Translations under genes and position numbers: made by a program | In this document: positions 13,927-21,595 of the stretch, piece by piece | How positions within the stretch are numbered: position 1 is the first letter of the stretch | Layout: each line of letters starts with the position of its first letter | Notes under the pieces: generated by a model | Told to the model about the DNA's origin: nothing | Database searches by the model: none | The model's input: the letters and a program-made list of their open reading frames with translations, nothing else | Source: Magnetococcales bacterium HCHbin5 | Lineage (GTDB): Bacteria > Pseudomonadota > Magnetococcia > Magnetococcales > Magnetaquicoccaceae | DNA: 39,446 nt | Reading direction: 5' to 3' | NCBI GenBank assembly: GCA_002753505.1 | Contig: PEAG01000030.1 | Coordinates: 1 to 39,446 of the forward strand

Positions 13927-15691
13927 AACGAATGCCATGCTTTTCCATCTTGCGATAAAAGGTGCTGCGACTGATACCAGAGAGGAGGGCGGCCTTTTTT
14001 TTGTTCCAATGGGCAGCCTCCAGGGCGCGAAGAATGATCTCTTTGTCAGCATCCGCCGATGCACTGCGCCGGGGAGCGGACTCAACCTCCTTTTTCTCCT
14101 CCAGAACAGCCTCCAACAGGGGTGGGTCGGCACAAGGACGACCAACCAACAGGGTGTTGGGCAGATGCTTGATGCGAATCGTTCCCTGCCGACACACCAC
14201 AAACGCATGCTCGATCGCATTCTCCAACTCGCGAATATTGCCAGGCCAACGATACTGCAAAAACAGATCCATGGCAGCCTCTTGCACACCCACAATGGCC
14301 TTGCTGTATTTATGGTTAAATTTTTGGATAAAATGGCTGACCAGAAGCGGGATGTCCTCCAACCGCTTGCGCAACGGGGGCAGGGCGACCTCCACAACGT
14401 TGAGCCGGAAATAGAGATCCTCCCGGAATTTGCCCAACGTGATCAACTCAGCCAGGTTTTTGTTGGTGGCCGCCACCACCCGAACATCCACCTTGATGGT
14501 GCGGGAGTCTCCCACCCGCTCCAACTCCCGCTCCTGCAAAACACGCAACAGACGACTCTGCATGGAAAGGCTGACATCGCCGATCTCATCCAGGAAAAGG
14601 GTACCACCCGTGGCCACCTCAAAACGCCCGGGACGATCCCGCACCGCGCCGGTGAAGGCCCCTTTGACATGCCCGAACAGCTCACTTTCCAACAGATGCT
14701 CCGACAGGGCCGAACAGTTGACCTTGACCAGCGGCCCATGACTGCGTGACCCCTTCATGTGGATGGCCTCGGCCACCATCTCCTTGCCCGTGCCAGACTC
14801 GCCGGTAATCAGGGTGGTGGTATCCATGCCGGCCAGCGACTCCACCAGCGTGTAGACCTCCTGCATGACCGGACTGGCACCAATAATCCGATAAAAATTT
14901 TGGCGTTTGATCCCGCTCTCCTCCGCGCCAGGCCGCTGGGTACGGTCCAATACCACCACCGCCGCCCCGTGACAGTGTCCCAGGGGGTCGATCAGAGGCG
15001 TCACGGAAACCCGAATCTCAATTTCGGTCTCGCTGTGCTGCGTACACTGCAAGGAGACATTCAACTCTGCCTTTCGGCTGGTGATGACGCGCTGCAACAG
15101 GTCGGACAGTTGCGGAATGCACCCCCCTTTTGTCGCTTCCAAAGCCGACTCCAGTGTGGCCACCGTGGAAAAATGACAATGGGTTCGGGCTACCGGGTTG
15201 ACGCTCCGCACTCTCAAACTGCGGTCAACAATCAACACCGCCTCCTGAATGCCAACCGTGACGGCCTCAAACGCTTCACGCAACAAAAAACTTTCCAGCC
15301 GAAAATCTGCCAGCTGCAACAGCCGCGTCGCCAAATCGCGCAAAGTGTTCCAACCATAGCGGGTCACTTCCTCCGCAACGGGAGCAAGACCGGGTTGCAG
15401 GATGGTCAGGGTGGCCGCGTTGGTATCGATGGCCAGAATGGAGAGGGAGTGGCAGTTGTCAAAGTAGGAGAGGGTGTTCTCTTTCACCCGTTTTGCCTCG
15501 CTCGCCGCAACCAAAACCAGACCGATGGTCTCCTCCTTCAACAGTTCCGTAATCATCTCCTTGCTGGTTACGGTCCTGATGGGAGCGACCGCATCCAACA
15601 CCTGCCGAACCCGTTGCTCCAGATCCAACTCCATCTCCACTAACACGATGCAACTTTTCAGCAGCGTGTTTGTTCTTTTATCGGCGGACAT
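13925..15691 (-). CDS. Sigma-54-dependent transcriptional activator, 588 aa
   Basis: This is an NtrC-family enhancer-binding protein that uses ATP to open sigma-54 promoters. The order is: an N-terminal region (about 1-125) resembling a receiver fold but without an obvious phosphorylated aspartate; a PAS-like sensor region (about 140-255); the AAA+ domain with GESGTGKE (Walker A), ELFGHVKGAFTGA carrying the GAFTGA sigma-54 contact loop, LFLDEIGD (Walker B) and RLNVVEVALPPLRKR; then a Fis-type helix-turn-helix at the end (AALLSGISRSTFYRKMEKHG). An AAGGAAG ribosome-binding site precedes the ATG. It is divergent from ccoG, which has a -24/-12-like site, so ccoG is a possible target. The signal is unknown; no sensor kinase is adjacent, and the PAS region may sense directly. 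Confidence 0.9.
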   Translation of the reverse strand: MSADKRTNTLLKSCIVLVEMELDLEQRVRQVLDAVAPIRTVTSKEMITELLKEETIGLVLVAASEAKRVKENTLSYFDNCHSLSILAIDTNAATLTILQPGLAPVAEEVTRYGWNTLRDLATRLLQLADFRLESFLLREAFEAVTVGIQEAVLIVDRSLRVRSVNPVARTHCHFSTVATLESALEATKGGCIPQLSDLLQRVITSRKAELNVSLQCTQHSETEIEIRVSVTPLIDPLGHCHGAAVVVLDRTQRPGAEESGIKRQNFYRIIGASPVMQEVYTLVESLAGMDTTTLITGESGTGKEMVAEAIHMKGSRSHGPLVKVNCSALSEHLLESELFGHVKGAFTGAVRDRPGRFEVATGGTLFLDEIGDVSLSMQSRLLRVLQERELERVGDSRTIKVDVRVVAATNKNLAELITLGKFREDLYFRLNVVEVALPPLRKRLEDIPLLVSHFIQKFNHKYSKAIVGVQEAAMDLFLQYRWPGNIRELENAIEHAFVVCRQGTIRIKHLPNTLLVGRPCADPPLLEAVLEEKKEVESAPRRSASADADKEIILRALEAAHWNKKKAALLSGISRSTFYRKMEKHGIR

Positions 15692-15941
15692 AGCTTCCTT
15701 ACAGGCTCCATAATGATCTGTTCATCCACGGCCCCGGGAGGGCTGAATCACAGTGAAATGGGACAGCGATCCATCCGCACACAGCCGGACGGGCAAAAAA
15801 TTTTTAATCAATGTGTTACATACTTTACACCTTCTGGAAACAGTTTGCCAGCACAACAGGGGATCTGAAATATGGCATTGCATCATCAGCCCCATCTGCG
15901 CCCTGGCAGGACTGGAACACGATGTCTTGAGCTGAAACATA

Positions 15942-15973
15942 GTGTCCCAAATCGCTTTGGTTTGATGAGACAC
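15942..15973. promoter_or_regulatory. Candidate activator-binding dyad
   Basis: Nested inverted repeats: GTGTC (15942-15946) with GACAC (15969-15973), and CCAAA (15947-15951) with TTTGG (15956-15960). It lies about 130 bp upstream of the candidate -24/-12 promoter, a normal enhancer distance. Assignment as a binding site is inference. Confidence 0.3.
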
Positions 15974-16092
15974 TTTCGCGGCATTGAACAAAACAGACCC
16001 TTTTATGGCATCGGCATAAAATTAAGTTTATGGTAATAAAATCAATATATTTACCGGGATAAACCCTGTGTGGCGGCGATGTTGTCCAGGCA

Positions 16093-16107
16093 TGGCACGT
16101 CCTGTGC
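16093..16107 (+). promoter_or_regulatory. Candidate sigma-54 (-24/-12) promoter of ccoG
   Basis: TGGCACG is followed after four nt by GTGC, against the consensus TGGCACG-N4-TTGC. The invariant GG and GC dinucleotides are exactly 10 nt apart as required; only one base of the -12 box differs. It lies 84 bp upstream of the ccoG ATG and next to the gene for a sigma-54 activator. Confidence 0.5.
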
Positions 16108-16191
16108 GGTGCGATAGCCATTCGGGTATATGCCTGATACGAGGGGAGTGATACCCGGCAGACCGGGAATAACGGGTTTTGGAAGGCGACC

Positions 16192-17604
16192 ATGACGACT
16201 GACACCGATTCTCTTTATGCAGCCTGGAAAAAAATCTATCCTCGTCATCAGGAGGGTTTTTTCCGCAATTTGCGTTGGGCACTGTATGGCATTGAATTGG
16301 GCCTCTTTTTTTTGTTGCCCTACCTGCGTTGGCAACGGTCGCCCGGGTTGCCCTCCCAGGCGGTTCTGTTTGATCTGCCCGGACGCAAGTTTTATATTTT
16401 TGATCTGGTGATTTGGCCCCAGGATATATTTTTGCTGGCTTTTTTGTTGATTGCTGCCGCCATCGGGCTTTTTTTCATGACCGCCCTGGCGGGGCGGGTG
16501 TTGTGTGGTTATATGTGCCTGCAGACGGTCTGGACCGACATTTTTTTGCAACTGGAAAGATTGTTTGAAGGGAATCGCAAGCAGCGCATCAAGTTGGACA
16601 GCAGCCCCTGGGGGATCAGGAAGGGTCTGATCAAGGTGGGGAAGCATCTCTCCTGGATAGCGGTCAGTGGCCTGACAGCTTTCAGCTTTGTTGCCTATTT
16701 TATCGATGTCCATGTGTTGCCGCAGCAGATTGTGACGGGGGATTTGCCTTTTGCGGCCAGGGTGACGCTCTTTTTGTTGACCATTGGCACCTATGCCATG
16801 GCCGGCTTTGCCCGGGAGCAGGTTTGTATCTACATGTGCCCTTACGCCCGCTTTCAGGGGGCCATGTTTGACGAAGACACCTTGATTGTCGCCTACAACC
16901 CCCAGTTGGGGGAGCCCCGTGAGTCCAACCGTCGTACCCGGTCCGTCATGGGGGCAAAGGCGGGCATGTGCATTGACTGCAACGCCTGCGTGACCACCTG
17001 TCCCACCGGTATCGATATTCGCAATGGACAGCAGTATGAATGTATCATGTGTGGGGCATGTATAGACGCTTGTGACAGTGTCCGCCAGCGGTTGGGGGGT
17101 GGGGGTGAACGGTTGTTGAGCTACACCTCTCTGCAAGAGCTCAAGGGCGGCAAGACCCACTGGTTGCGGGGTCGGGTGGTCGCCTATGCGGTTTTGTTGA
17201 CGCTGGTTTTGGGTGGGCTTGTGCTGTACCTGGCCCGCCATGCCGCGGTGGAGTTGACGGTGATCGGCCATCGCCAACCGCTGTATATTGTGCAATCGGA
17301 TGGCAGTATCCAGAACAATTACACCATACGCATCCTGAACATGACCTCCAGCGAGCAGACCTACGCTTTGGAGGTGGAAGGGTTGCCTGGTGCGGTCCTG
17401 ACGGTAGCGGCCGTTGCTGCCGAGGATGCCCAGGGGCACCCTCTGTTGACCGTAGGTTCCGGTTCCGTCACGCCCTTTACCGTCTATTTGCGGCAGGCCC
17501 GCGATCAGGTGACTCCCGGCAGACAGGCGTTGCAATTCACCCTGACGGCCCAGTCTCCCCAAGGGGGTTCTGCCGCCTATACGGGTGTCTTTAACAGGCC
17601 GTGA
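16192..17604 (+). CDS. ccoG: CcoG/RdxA/FixG family membrane iron-sulfur protein, 470 aa
   Basis: CcoG is an inner-membrane protein with iron-sulfur clusters, implicated in copper handling during assembly of cbb3-type cytochrome oxidase. Membrane helices are seen near residues 27-45, 80-105, 160-180, 190-210 and 335-360, with the family blocks CGYMCLQTVWTDIF and CIYMCPYARFQGAM in the second half of the membrane part. Two [4Fe-4S] motifs follow: CIDCNACVTTCPTG and CIMCGACIDACD. The C-terminal domain (about 365-470) is the Ig-like FixG_C fold facing the periplasm. Length is typical. The ccoNOPQ oxidase genes and ccoI/ccoS are not adjacent, so this copy is an orphan. The candidate sigma-54 promoter and divergent activator gene suggest regulated expression. 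Confidence 0.93.
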   Translation: MTTDTDSLYAAWKKIYPRHQEGFFRNLRWALYGIELGLFFLLPYLRWQRSPGLPSQAVLFDLPGRKFYIFDLVIWPQDIFLLAFLLIAAAIGLFFMTALAGRVLCGYMCLQTVWTDIFLQLERLFEGNRKQRIKLDSSPWGIRKGLIKVGKHLSWIAVSGLTAFSFVAYFIDVHVLPQQIVTGDLPFAARVTLFLLTIGTYAMAGFAREQVCIYMCPYARFQGAMFDEDTLIVAYNPQLGEPRESNRRTRSVMGAKAGMCIDCNACVTTCPTGIDIRNGQQYECIMCGACIDACDSVRQRLGGGGERLLSYTSLQELKGGKTHWLRGRVVAYAVLLTLVLGGLVLYLARHAAVELTVIGHRQPLYIVQSDGSIQNNYTIRILNMTSSEQTYALEVEGLPGAVLTVAAVAAEDAQGHPLLTVGSGSVTPFTVYLRQARDQVTPGRQALQFTLTAQSPQGGSAAYTGVFNRP

Positions 17605-17634
17605 CGGACTGTTATATGCGCGGATGGTGGCAGA

Positions 17635-18129
17635 TCAGTGCGGTTTGCGGGCCATTTTGCGTAAAAATTGTCTGAGACCGCCCTCTCTGCGCGGTTGTTC
17701 TGCAGAGGGTGGCGCGCCGTTGTCTGCCGTGTCGCTCCCTTGGGCGATCATCTCCTGAATGGCAAGTTCGATGTCAGCGGGGAGTGAGGACTTGGCACAG
17801 ACATTATATTTTACGGCATCCGTTTTGGCATCCTGCAGGCGATACTCGCAGGCTTTGTCCACAATGGCTTTTACCAGGGAGGCATCCAGATTCAGTGCAA
17901 TCAGGTGATCGCATACGCTTTTGCGGAGAGATGCGGTAAAATCCTTCTGGATATGGGACATCACAAAGTCAAAAATTTTTTTTATCTGCAGCACCAACTC
18001 TCCGCCCACTCCGCGAGGAGCCAGGGCTTTTTGAATCTCTTCCGTTGGGATCCCCAGGCGCAACTGTGCCATGATATATTCGGCCACCGCGACCATGTTT
18101 TTTTGCGCGGCCGTGTCGTCGAGTGACAT
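17635..18129 (-). CDS. Hypothetical protein, 164 aa, helical with basic tail
   Basis: I do not recognise this protein. It is predicted soluble and mostly helical, with a leucine-rich segment AVAEYIMAQLRLGIPTEEIQ, a proline-rich linker around residue 140, and a strongly basic, possibly amphipathic C-terminus (GLRQFLRKMARKPH). Two cysteines lie in the middle (DKACEYRL and YNVCAKSS). An in-frame ATG lies 33 nt upstream, but GGAGGAG sits 7 nt before the ATG at 18129, so I take that start. It converges with ccoG, whose stop is 30 bp away, with no clear terminator between them. On its other side begins the strip of gene remnants leading to the tRNA. Confidence 0.7.
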   Translation of the reverse strand: MSLDDTAAQKNMVAVAEYIMAQLRLGIPTEEIQKALAPRGVGGELVLQIKKIFDFVMSHIQKDFTASLRKSVCDHLIALNLDASLVKAIVDKACEYRLQDAKTDAVKYNVCAKSSLPADIELAIQEMIAQGSDTADNGAPPSAEQPRREGGLRQFLRKMARKPH

Positions 18130-18327
18130 GGATGGGCTCCTCCGTCGGTTGTGGTCTGCCAACCAGCCTATACACCAACCCGCTCACTCGAAGCAAGTGG
18201 ATTCTTGCGCAACCACGCCGGGGACAACCATCAAAAAGCAACCGTTTTTGCCTGTGTTGACGGGCCGTGGCACCGCATGCCGTACTCCCGGTTGCGATGG
18301 TTTGAGTGGTTGTGATAACCTGCATGT

Positions 18328-18619
18328 GATGTCTGCGGTTCTGATCTGGCCAGCTCCATCAACAGCCTGAGCAATAGGTTGGCTGCTCTTGGTTGTCACC
18401 CGGATTCTCTTTTGGCTGCTGAGGAGGTGGTCACGATTCGACGGCCATTGGCAGCACGTCACCCGGATGCCTACGGTCTTGGTCTGTTCCCTTAACAAGC
18501 TGGGCGCAAAGTTGTCCGCTCTTGGCCGTCATCAAGACTCCCTTTTGGTCAGCGAGGAGGCGGTGAAACTTTGCCGGTCATTGGCGGCACGCCACCCGGA
18601 TGGGTGGCATGTCGATTGA
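18328..18619 (+). pseudogene. Remnant of a tetratricopeptide-repeat protein, frameshifted
   Basis: Two consecutive 42-residue-type TPR units are readable. The first lies in one frame (SLSNRLAALGCHPDSLL, then ARHPDAY) and ends in a stop at 18493-18495. The second lies in the next frame (SLNKLGAKLSALGRHQDSLL, then LAARHPDG) and ends at 18619. A one-base shift near 18478-18488 joins them. These repeats match the kinesin-light-chain-like TPR arrays common in large bacterial regulatory or effector proteins. No start, no N-terminal domain and only two repeats remain, so this is a decayed fragment. Confidence 0.75.
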
Positions 18620-18710
18620 CCATGCTTTGCGTCGAGCACTGCCCATCATTGGGGTTGATAACTGCACCCCCCACGATCTTCGACGTACTATCCAGAAATG
18701 GGTGATTTGA
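18609..18710 (+). pseudogene. Fragment of a tyrosine integrase (box II region)
   Basis: The reading HALRRALPIIGVDNC followed by TPHDLRRT is the unmistakable box II (HxxR) segment of P4-type integrases, which usually reads TPHDLRRT. About 25 residues match. The frame then runs into sequence belonging to the HigB remnant and stops at 18710. Neither the rest of the catalytic domain nor the tyrosine is present. It overlaps the end of the TPR remnant and shows that an integrating element once recombined here. Confidence 0.65.
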
Positions 18711-18893
18711 TTCCAGGTGGTGGTGGCGTTCGCAAGCTGAGATGGAAAGCGGATGGCAAAGGCAAGCGGGGTGGTGTTCGCGTGATTTACTACTGGCGGA
18801 ACCGGGCGGGTGAAATTTGGTTGCTGACCATCTACGCCAAGAACGAAACGGGAAACATGGCCGCCGGGGTATTGCGGCGACTGAGCTATCAAG
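18692..18893 (+). pseudogene. N-terminally truncated HigB/RelE-type toxin remnant
   Basis: The sequence from PEMGDLIPGGGGVRKLRW through GVRVIYYW and IWLLTIYAKNE matches the middle and C-terminal strands of HigB-like mRNA-cleaving toxins. About the first 30 residues are missing and replaced by an integrase fragment. Past VLRRLSY the frame does not stop but continues through the antitoxin sequence in the wrong frame. An ATG at 18698 lies inside the match, but no ribosome-binding site precedes it. It is most likely inactive. Confidence 0.7.
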
Positions 18894-18911
18894 GCCGGAC
18901 AGGGACGGCGT

Positions 18912-19106
18912 GTCACCGTTCAGATTCCGGGAGACGTGAAAGCGATTCGAGACAGGATGGACCTGTCCCAATCGGCTTTTGCTGGCATTTTGGGTGTCAG
19001 TGTGCGCACGGTCCAGGAGTGGGAGCAGGGGCGGCGAAAGCCTTCCGGTCCGGCGGCCTCCCTGCTGCGTATTGCCCAAAGGCATCCAGAAGCATTGCTG
19101 GCTTAA
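18912..19106 (+). pseudogene. HigA-type antitoxin remnant (HTH/XRE domain)
   Basis: In a different frame from the toxin remnant, the sequence reads GDVKAIRDRMDLSQSAFAG, then ILGVSVRTVQEWEQGRRKP and SLLRIAQRHPEALLA, ending with TAA at 19106. This is the intact helix-turn-helix core and tail of HigA antitoxins. The N-terminal 30-40 residues and the intergenic junction with the toxin have been deleted, leaving the two parts fused out of frame. A DNA-binding fragment could still be made from an internal start. Confidence 0.7.
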
Positions 19107-19222
19107 CGGGCCAGTTAAAACGCATTGCCTGGATAGGGAATCGCGACCCGACAAGGCCGGACACCTTCACCGGCTTTCCAGGCAATACCTCTGAAGGTAC
19201 AAGCCACTGAAGGAGGCGCATC

Positions 19223-20005
19223 ATGACGACGACTGTTGGAACGATCACCCATGCTAAGGTCGTAACGGGTGAACCCGTTGCTGTGGACGGAACCCAAAAA
19301 ATATTGAGACGACTCGTTTTAACCGATGTAGACGGCAGGCAATGGGAAAAAAATCTCTGGTTTGCTGTTTGTGACGGGCCAGAGCAATGCAGTACTTCAC
19401 GGGAGAAAGCCAGTGTCTTGGAGCCGCTGTTCACGGCAACACCTACCCAACTGGAAGAGTTTGAACAAGACGACGCAGAAATCCGATGGCCGGCACTCGG
19501 TGTGGTGTGTTCCAAGACCGAACGTTTTTGGTTTTTCCACTTTGATTTGATCGAGACCGAACAGGAGGTGGAGGAACGGGAGAATTTTTTCAATCTTCAC
19601 GTAAGAAGATTTGGTCTGCTAGAGAAACGTGACCAGATTGAAGCGGTTTTGAATAACCCAGGAGACCCTAACCATATTAACAATCTGGCTATTTACCGGC
19701 GAGACCAGCAAGAGACGTTGGAAAAAATCAGGCTGTTGAATATCGCAATTGCCGCAGATTGGCCAGTGACCGACCAGACCGGCGGCACCGATACGGCCTC
19801 CACTGGCAGCACGCAGGAGGGGGAGGCATCACTAAAACCAGATGAATCAACAGGCATGATTGCAACTCTGCCTTGTGCATCTCCAATTACGGACCCATTC
19901 GAACCCCACAAGGATGACGAACAACCAACAGGCCACCAAACGAAACGGCCAGAGAAAGAGAAAAACGCCTACCGGAATGGGCAAAAGAGTAATTTTGTTC
20001 GCTAG
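19223..20005 (+). CDS. Hypothetical protein, 260 aa
   Basis: I do not recognise this protein. A GAAGGAGG ribosome-binding site lies 7 nt before the ATG, so it is probably translated. The N-terminal part (about 1-70) looks beta-rich, with VTGEPVAVDGTQKILRRLVL and QWEKNLWFAVCDG. A middle part (about 75-165) is acidic and helical with aromatic patches (ERFWFFHFDLIETEQEVEER). The last 80 residues are low-complexity and polar (TDTASTGSTQEGEAS, then KRPEKEKNAYRNGQKS) and probably disordered. No signal peptide or membrane helix is visible. It sits between toxin-antitoxin remnants and the tRNA gene, in the accessory strip, and has no evident partner; cargo of a former integrating element is plausible. 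Confidence 0.65.
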   Translation: MTTTVGTITHAKVVTGEPVAVDGTQKILRRLVLTDVDGRQWEKNLWFAVCDGPEQCSTSREKASVLEPLFTATPTQLEEFEQDDAEIRWPALGVVCSKTERFWFFHFDLIETEQEVEERENFFNLHVRRFGLLEKRDQIEAVLNNPGDPNHINNLAIYRRDQQETLEKIRLLNIAIAADWPVTDQTGGTDTASTGSTQEGEASLKPDESTGMIATLPCASPITDPFEPHKDDEQPTGHQTKRPEKEKNAYRNGQKSNFVR

Positions 20006-20635
20006 GCAAAAAAGGCACTATTCAGAGGGTTGCAAGCAGGGAAGATGTTTCCCGCCAAAGGATAACAAGGCTCTTGGAAAATTTCGCTGAAGGTAGGGAT
20101 TTTTTAAACGCTCTCAAACATGCCTAAAAATGCAACCCCGATGCACCCCCCCGACCCAAAAAATGCAACCCCCTTTTTTGTTGCTTTTTTAAAATAAACT
20201 GGACTTTAGAGTTTCAGCAGGGAGGCGCAGAACGATGAGCCACGTCCCGCACGGAGCACAGTCTGCGTCTACATTTCAATAATCAAGCGTTGGGCGTGTG
20301 GAGGCGGTACTCTGGAAACAGGATCCACCCTGATTCCAGGAGTACCGCCATGGACAGCAAAGGATGTAGCCCCATCCTCCAGGGCAAACATCATCATGCA
20401 GGGAGGGAAAAACGCCAAGTGTTGCGTTTATGCAACAGTGCTGCGGGTGATCATCTCATGTCGGGGGAGGGGGCTTTTCTCTGGAGGGATGGTTGCCGGG
20501 TGGAGTGGTGGGCCATGTTGGAAAGGAACCCACGGTGAACCCGCAACATCCAAGGCACCCGATGAGGGGGGAGAAATCACCCTCATTCAAGGGTAGTCAA
20601 AAGCAAAAGGAACCCATAGAGGAACCCAAAAACAC
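20006..20635. other. Gene-poor stretch between accessory gene and tRNA
   Basis: I find no supportable protein gene. It holds two direct copies of AAAAATGCAACCCC about 33 bp apart (near 20126 and 20159), a GCAAC/GTTGC mini-hairpin followed by TTTTTT near 20163-20190 that could terminate the upstream gene, and the long hairpin at 20303-20349. Frames that cross it have poor ribosome-binding sites and no family likeness. Confidence 0.5.
20303..20349. other. 47-nt structured hairpin
   Basis: GGCGGTACTC (20303-20312) pairs with GAGTACCGCC (20340-20349), TGGAA with TTCCA after a one-base bulge, and CAGG with CCTG around the loop ATCCAC. That makes 19 pairs with one bulge and one A-A mismatch. It is unlike the genomic repeat family in this window. 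It may be part of a small RNA, a protein-binding site or the end of a lost mobile element. Confidence 0.5.
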
Positions 20636-20669
20636 TGAAAACAAAAACGGCCACCTTGAGAGTGACCGT
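20636..20669 (-). terminator. Intrinsic terminator of the tRNA-Met gene
   Basis: Read on the minus strand, ACGGTCAC pairs with GTGGCCGT (one G-U pair) around a 7-nt loop and is followed by TTTTTGTTTTC. It starts 17 nt after the encoded CCA end of the tRNA. Confidence 0.8.
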
Positions 20670-20685
20670 AACTGTTTGATTCTAT

Positions 20686-20762
20686 TGGTAGCGAGGGGGG
20701 GACTTGAACCCCCGACCTACGGATTATGAATCCGTCGCTCTAACCGACTGAGCTACCTCGCC
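20686..20762 (-). tRNA. tRNA-Met (anticodon CAT)
   Basis: The 77-nt gene folds completely: acceptor GGCGAGG with CCTCGCT (a terminal G-U pair), D-stem GCTC/GAGC, anticodon stem ACGGA/TCCGT with loop TTCATAA, T-stem GGGGG/CCCCC with loop TTCAAGT, discriminator A and an encoded CCA. The CAT anticodon and G1 start fit elongator tRNA-Met. A lysidine-modified tRNA-Ile also has a CAT gene anticodon and cannot be excluded entirely; initiator tRNA is unlikely because the three G-C pairs of its anticodon stem are absent. Its 3' end faces the strip of gene remnants, a common integration site. Confidence 0.93.
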
Positions 20763-20780
20763 ATGAGGACGACGACAGGC

Positions 20781-20808
20781 ATTCTAGCGTCACAAAATGC
20801 GTTGTCAA
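20781..20808 (-). promoter_or_regulatory. Sigma-70 promoter of the tRNA-Met gene
   Basis: On the minus strand a perfect TTGACA (20808-20803) is followed after 16 nt by TAGAAT (20786-20781). The tRNA starts about 18 nt after the -10 box, with a GC-containing discriminator as is usual for stable RNA genes. Confidence 0.8.
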
Positions 20809-20839
20809 GAGTTGGAACCATTTTTTAACCCAAAACCTG

Positions 20840-21586
20840 CTATCGGCCATGGTCGGACGCGACCCACTCCTTGATGACGGGAACCGCTAGGCCAAGCTTG
20901 GCCACCCGGGCACTGATCTCCTTCGCCCTGTACTTGGTGGAAAAGGGGCCTACATAAATCTTGCGCACCGTGCGCTCTGCCTCGATCTTGACCAGACGTA
21001 CCGTACTGATCCCCAGCGACTTGGCCCGCTCCAACTCCTGCAGGGCCTCCCCCAGCGAAAAGCTCTGACTCAGGGAGATGATAAACCCCTCCCAGGTCTC
21101 CTCCGCTTTGGCCGTAATCCCCGCTGCTTTCAATTGAGCCTCGGCCTGCTTGGCCGCAGCCCGGCTGTCAAACGGTCCGGCCTGAACATCGTTGAGAGGA
21201 ACCAACTCCTGGATCGACTCCTCCCAGGGCTCCAGACCACTCTTCCGCAACCGGTCCATCGCAACATTGATCCCCAGATCAAGAAACGTGCCCGCATGGA
21301 CAATATACCCCGCCTTGTTGGCAGGCTTTTCCGGTTTAGCCTCCTTCTTGGCGGGCTCCACAGCCGGCGTTGCGACCTTTTCCTCCGGCGGCGGTGGCGT
21401 CACGACCGCAACGGCCGTGGAGGGATCCGGCAAGGCAAGCCGCTTCCCCGGCATCGGCGAACCCCGCCAAATATCCTCCAGACTGGTCGAAGGCATAAAG
21501 ACGAATATCACCAAGCCGATCCCCGCCAATAGCACACAAAGGATATGGGGCACAAACCTGGAAATCATGGCAACGATCGGAGGCAA
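20840..21586 (-). CDS. Membrane-anchored SPOR-domain protein, 248 aa
   Basis: One membrane helix (residues about 10-30, FVPHILCVLLAGIGLVIFVF) is followed by a proline/alanine/lysine-rich periplasmic linker and then sequences of SPOR type: GYIVHAGTFLDLG with VQAGPFDSRAAAKQAEAQL, and further on RTVRKIYVGPFSTKYRAKEIS. SPOR domains bind glycan strands stripped of stem peptides, usually at the division septum, so a role in cell division or wall turnover is likely. The start is probably the TTG at 21586, six nt after AGGAG; an in-frame ATG at 21568 is less well placed. The gene lies 9 nt after coaX and closes the mltB-to-SPOR cluster. Confidence 0.82.
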   Translation of the reverse strand: MPPIVAMISRFVPHILCVLLAGIGLVIFVFMPSTSLEDIWRGSPMPGKRLALPDPSTAVAVVTPPPPEEKVATPAVEPAKKEAKPEKPANKAGYIVHAGTFLDLGINVAMDRLRKSGLEPWEESIQELVPLNDVQAGPFDSRAAAKQAEAQLKAAGITAKAEETWEGFIISLSQSFSLGEALQELERAKSLGISTVRLVKIEAERTVRKIYVGPFSTKYRAKEISARVAKLGLAVPVIKEWVASDHGR

Positions 21587-21595
21587 GGGACACTC

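Larger units (their letters stand above)
15692..16191. other. 500-bp divergent intergenic region between activator gene and ccoG
   Basis: There is no convincing gene here. It contains a dyad at 15942-15973 (outer GTGTC/GACAC, inner CCAAA-TCGC-TTTGG), a GTGTTA/TTTACAC partial dyad near 15810-15828, and a sigma-54-like site at 16093-16107. Such spacing of dyads 120-290 bp upstream of a -24/-12 site is what one expects of activator-binding sites. Confidence 0.45.

Noticed and set aside
20493-20729. Small frame ending in ARGGLEPPTYGL
   Set aside because: This ending is the antisense reading of the tRNA-Met gene, a well-known false protein.
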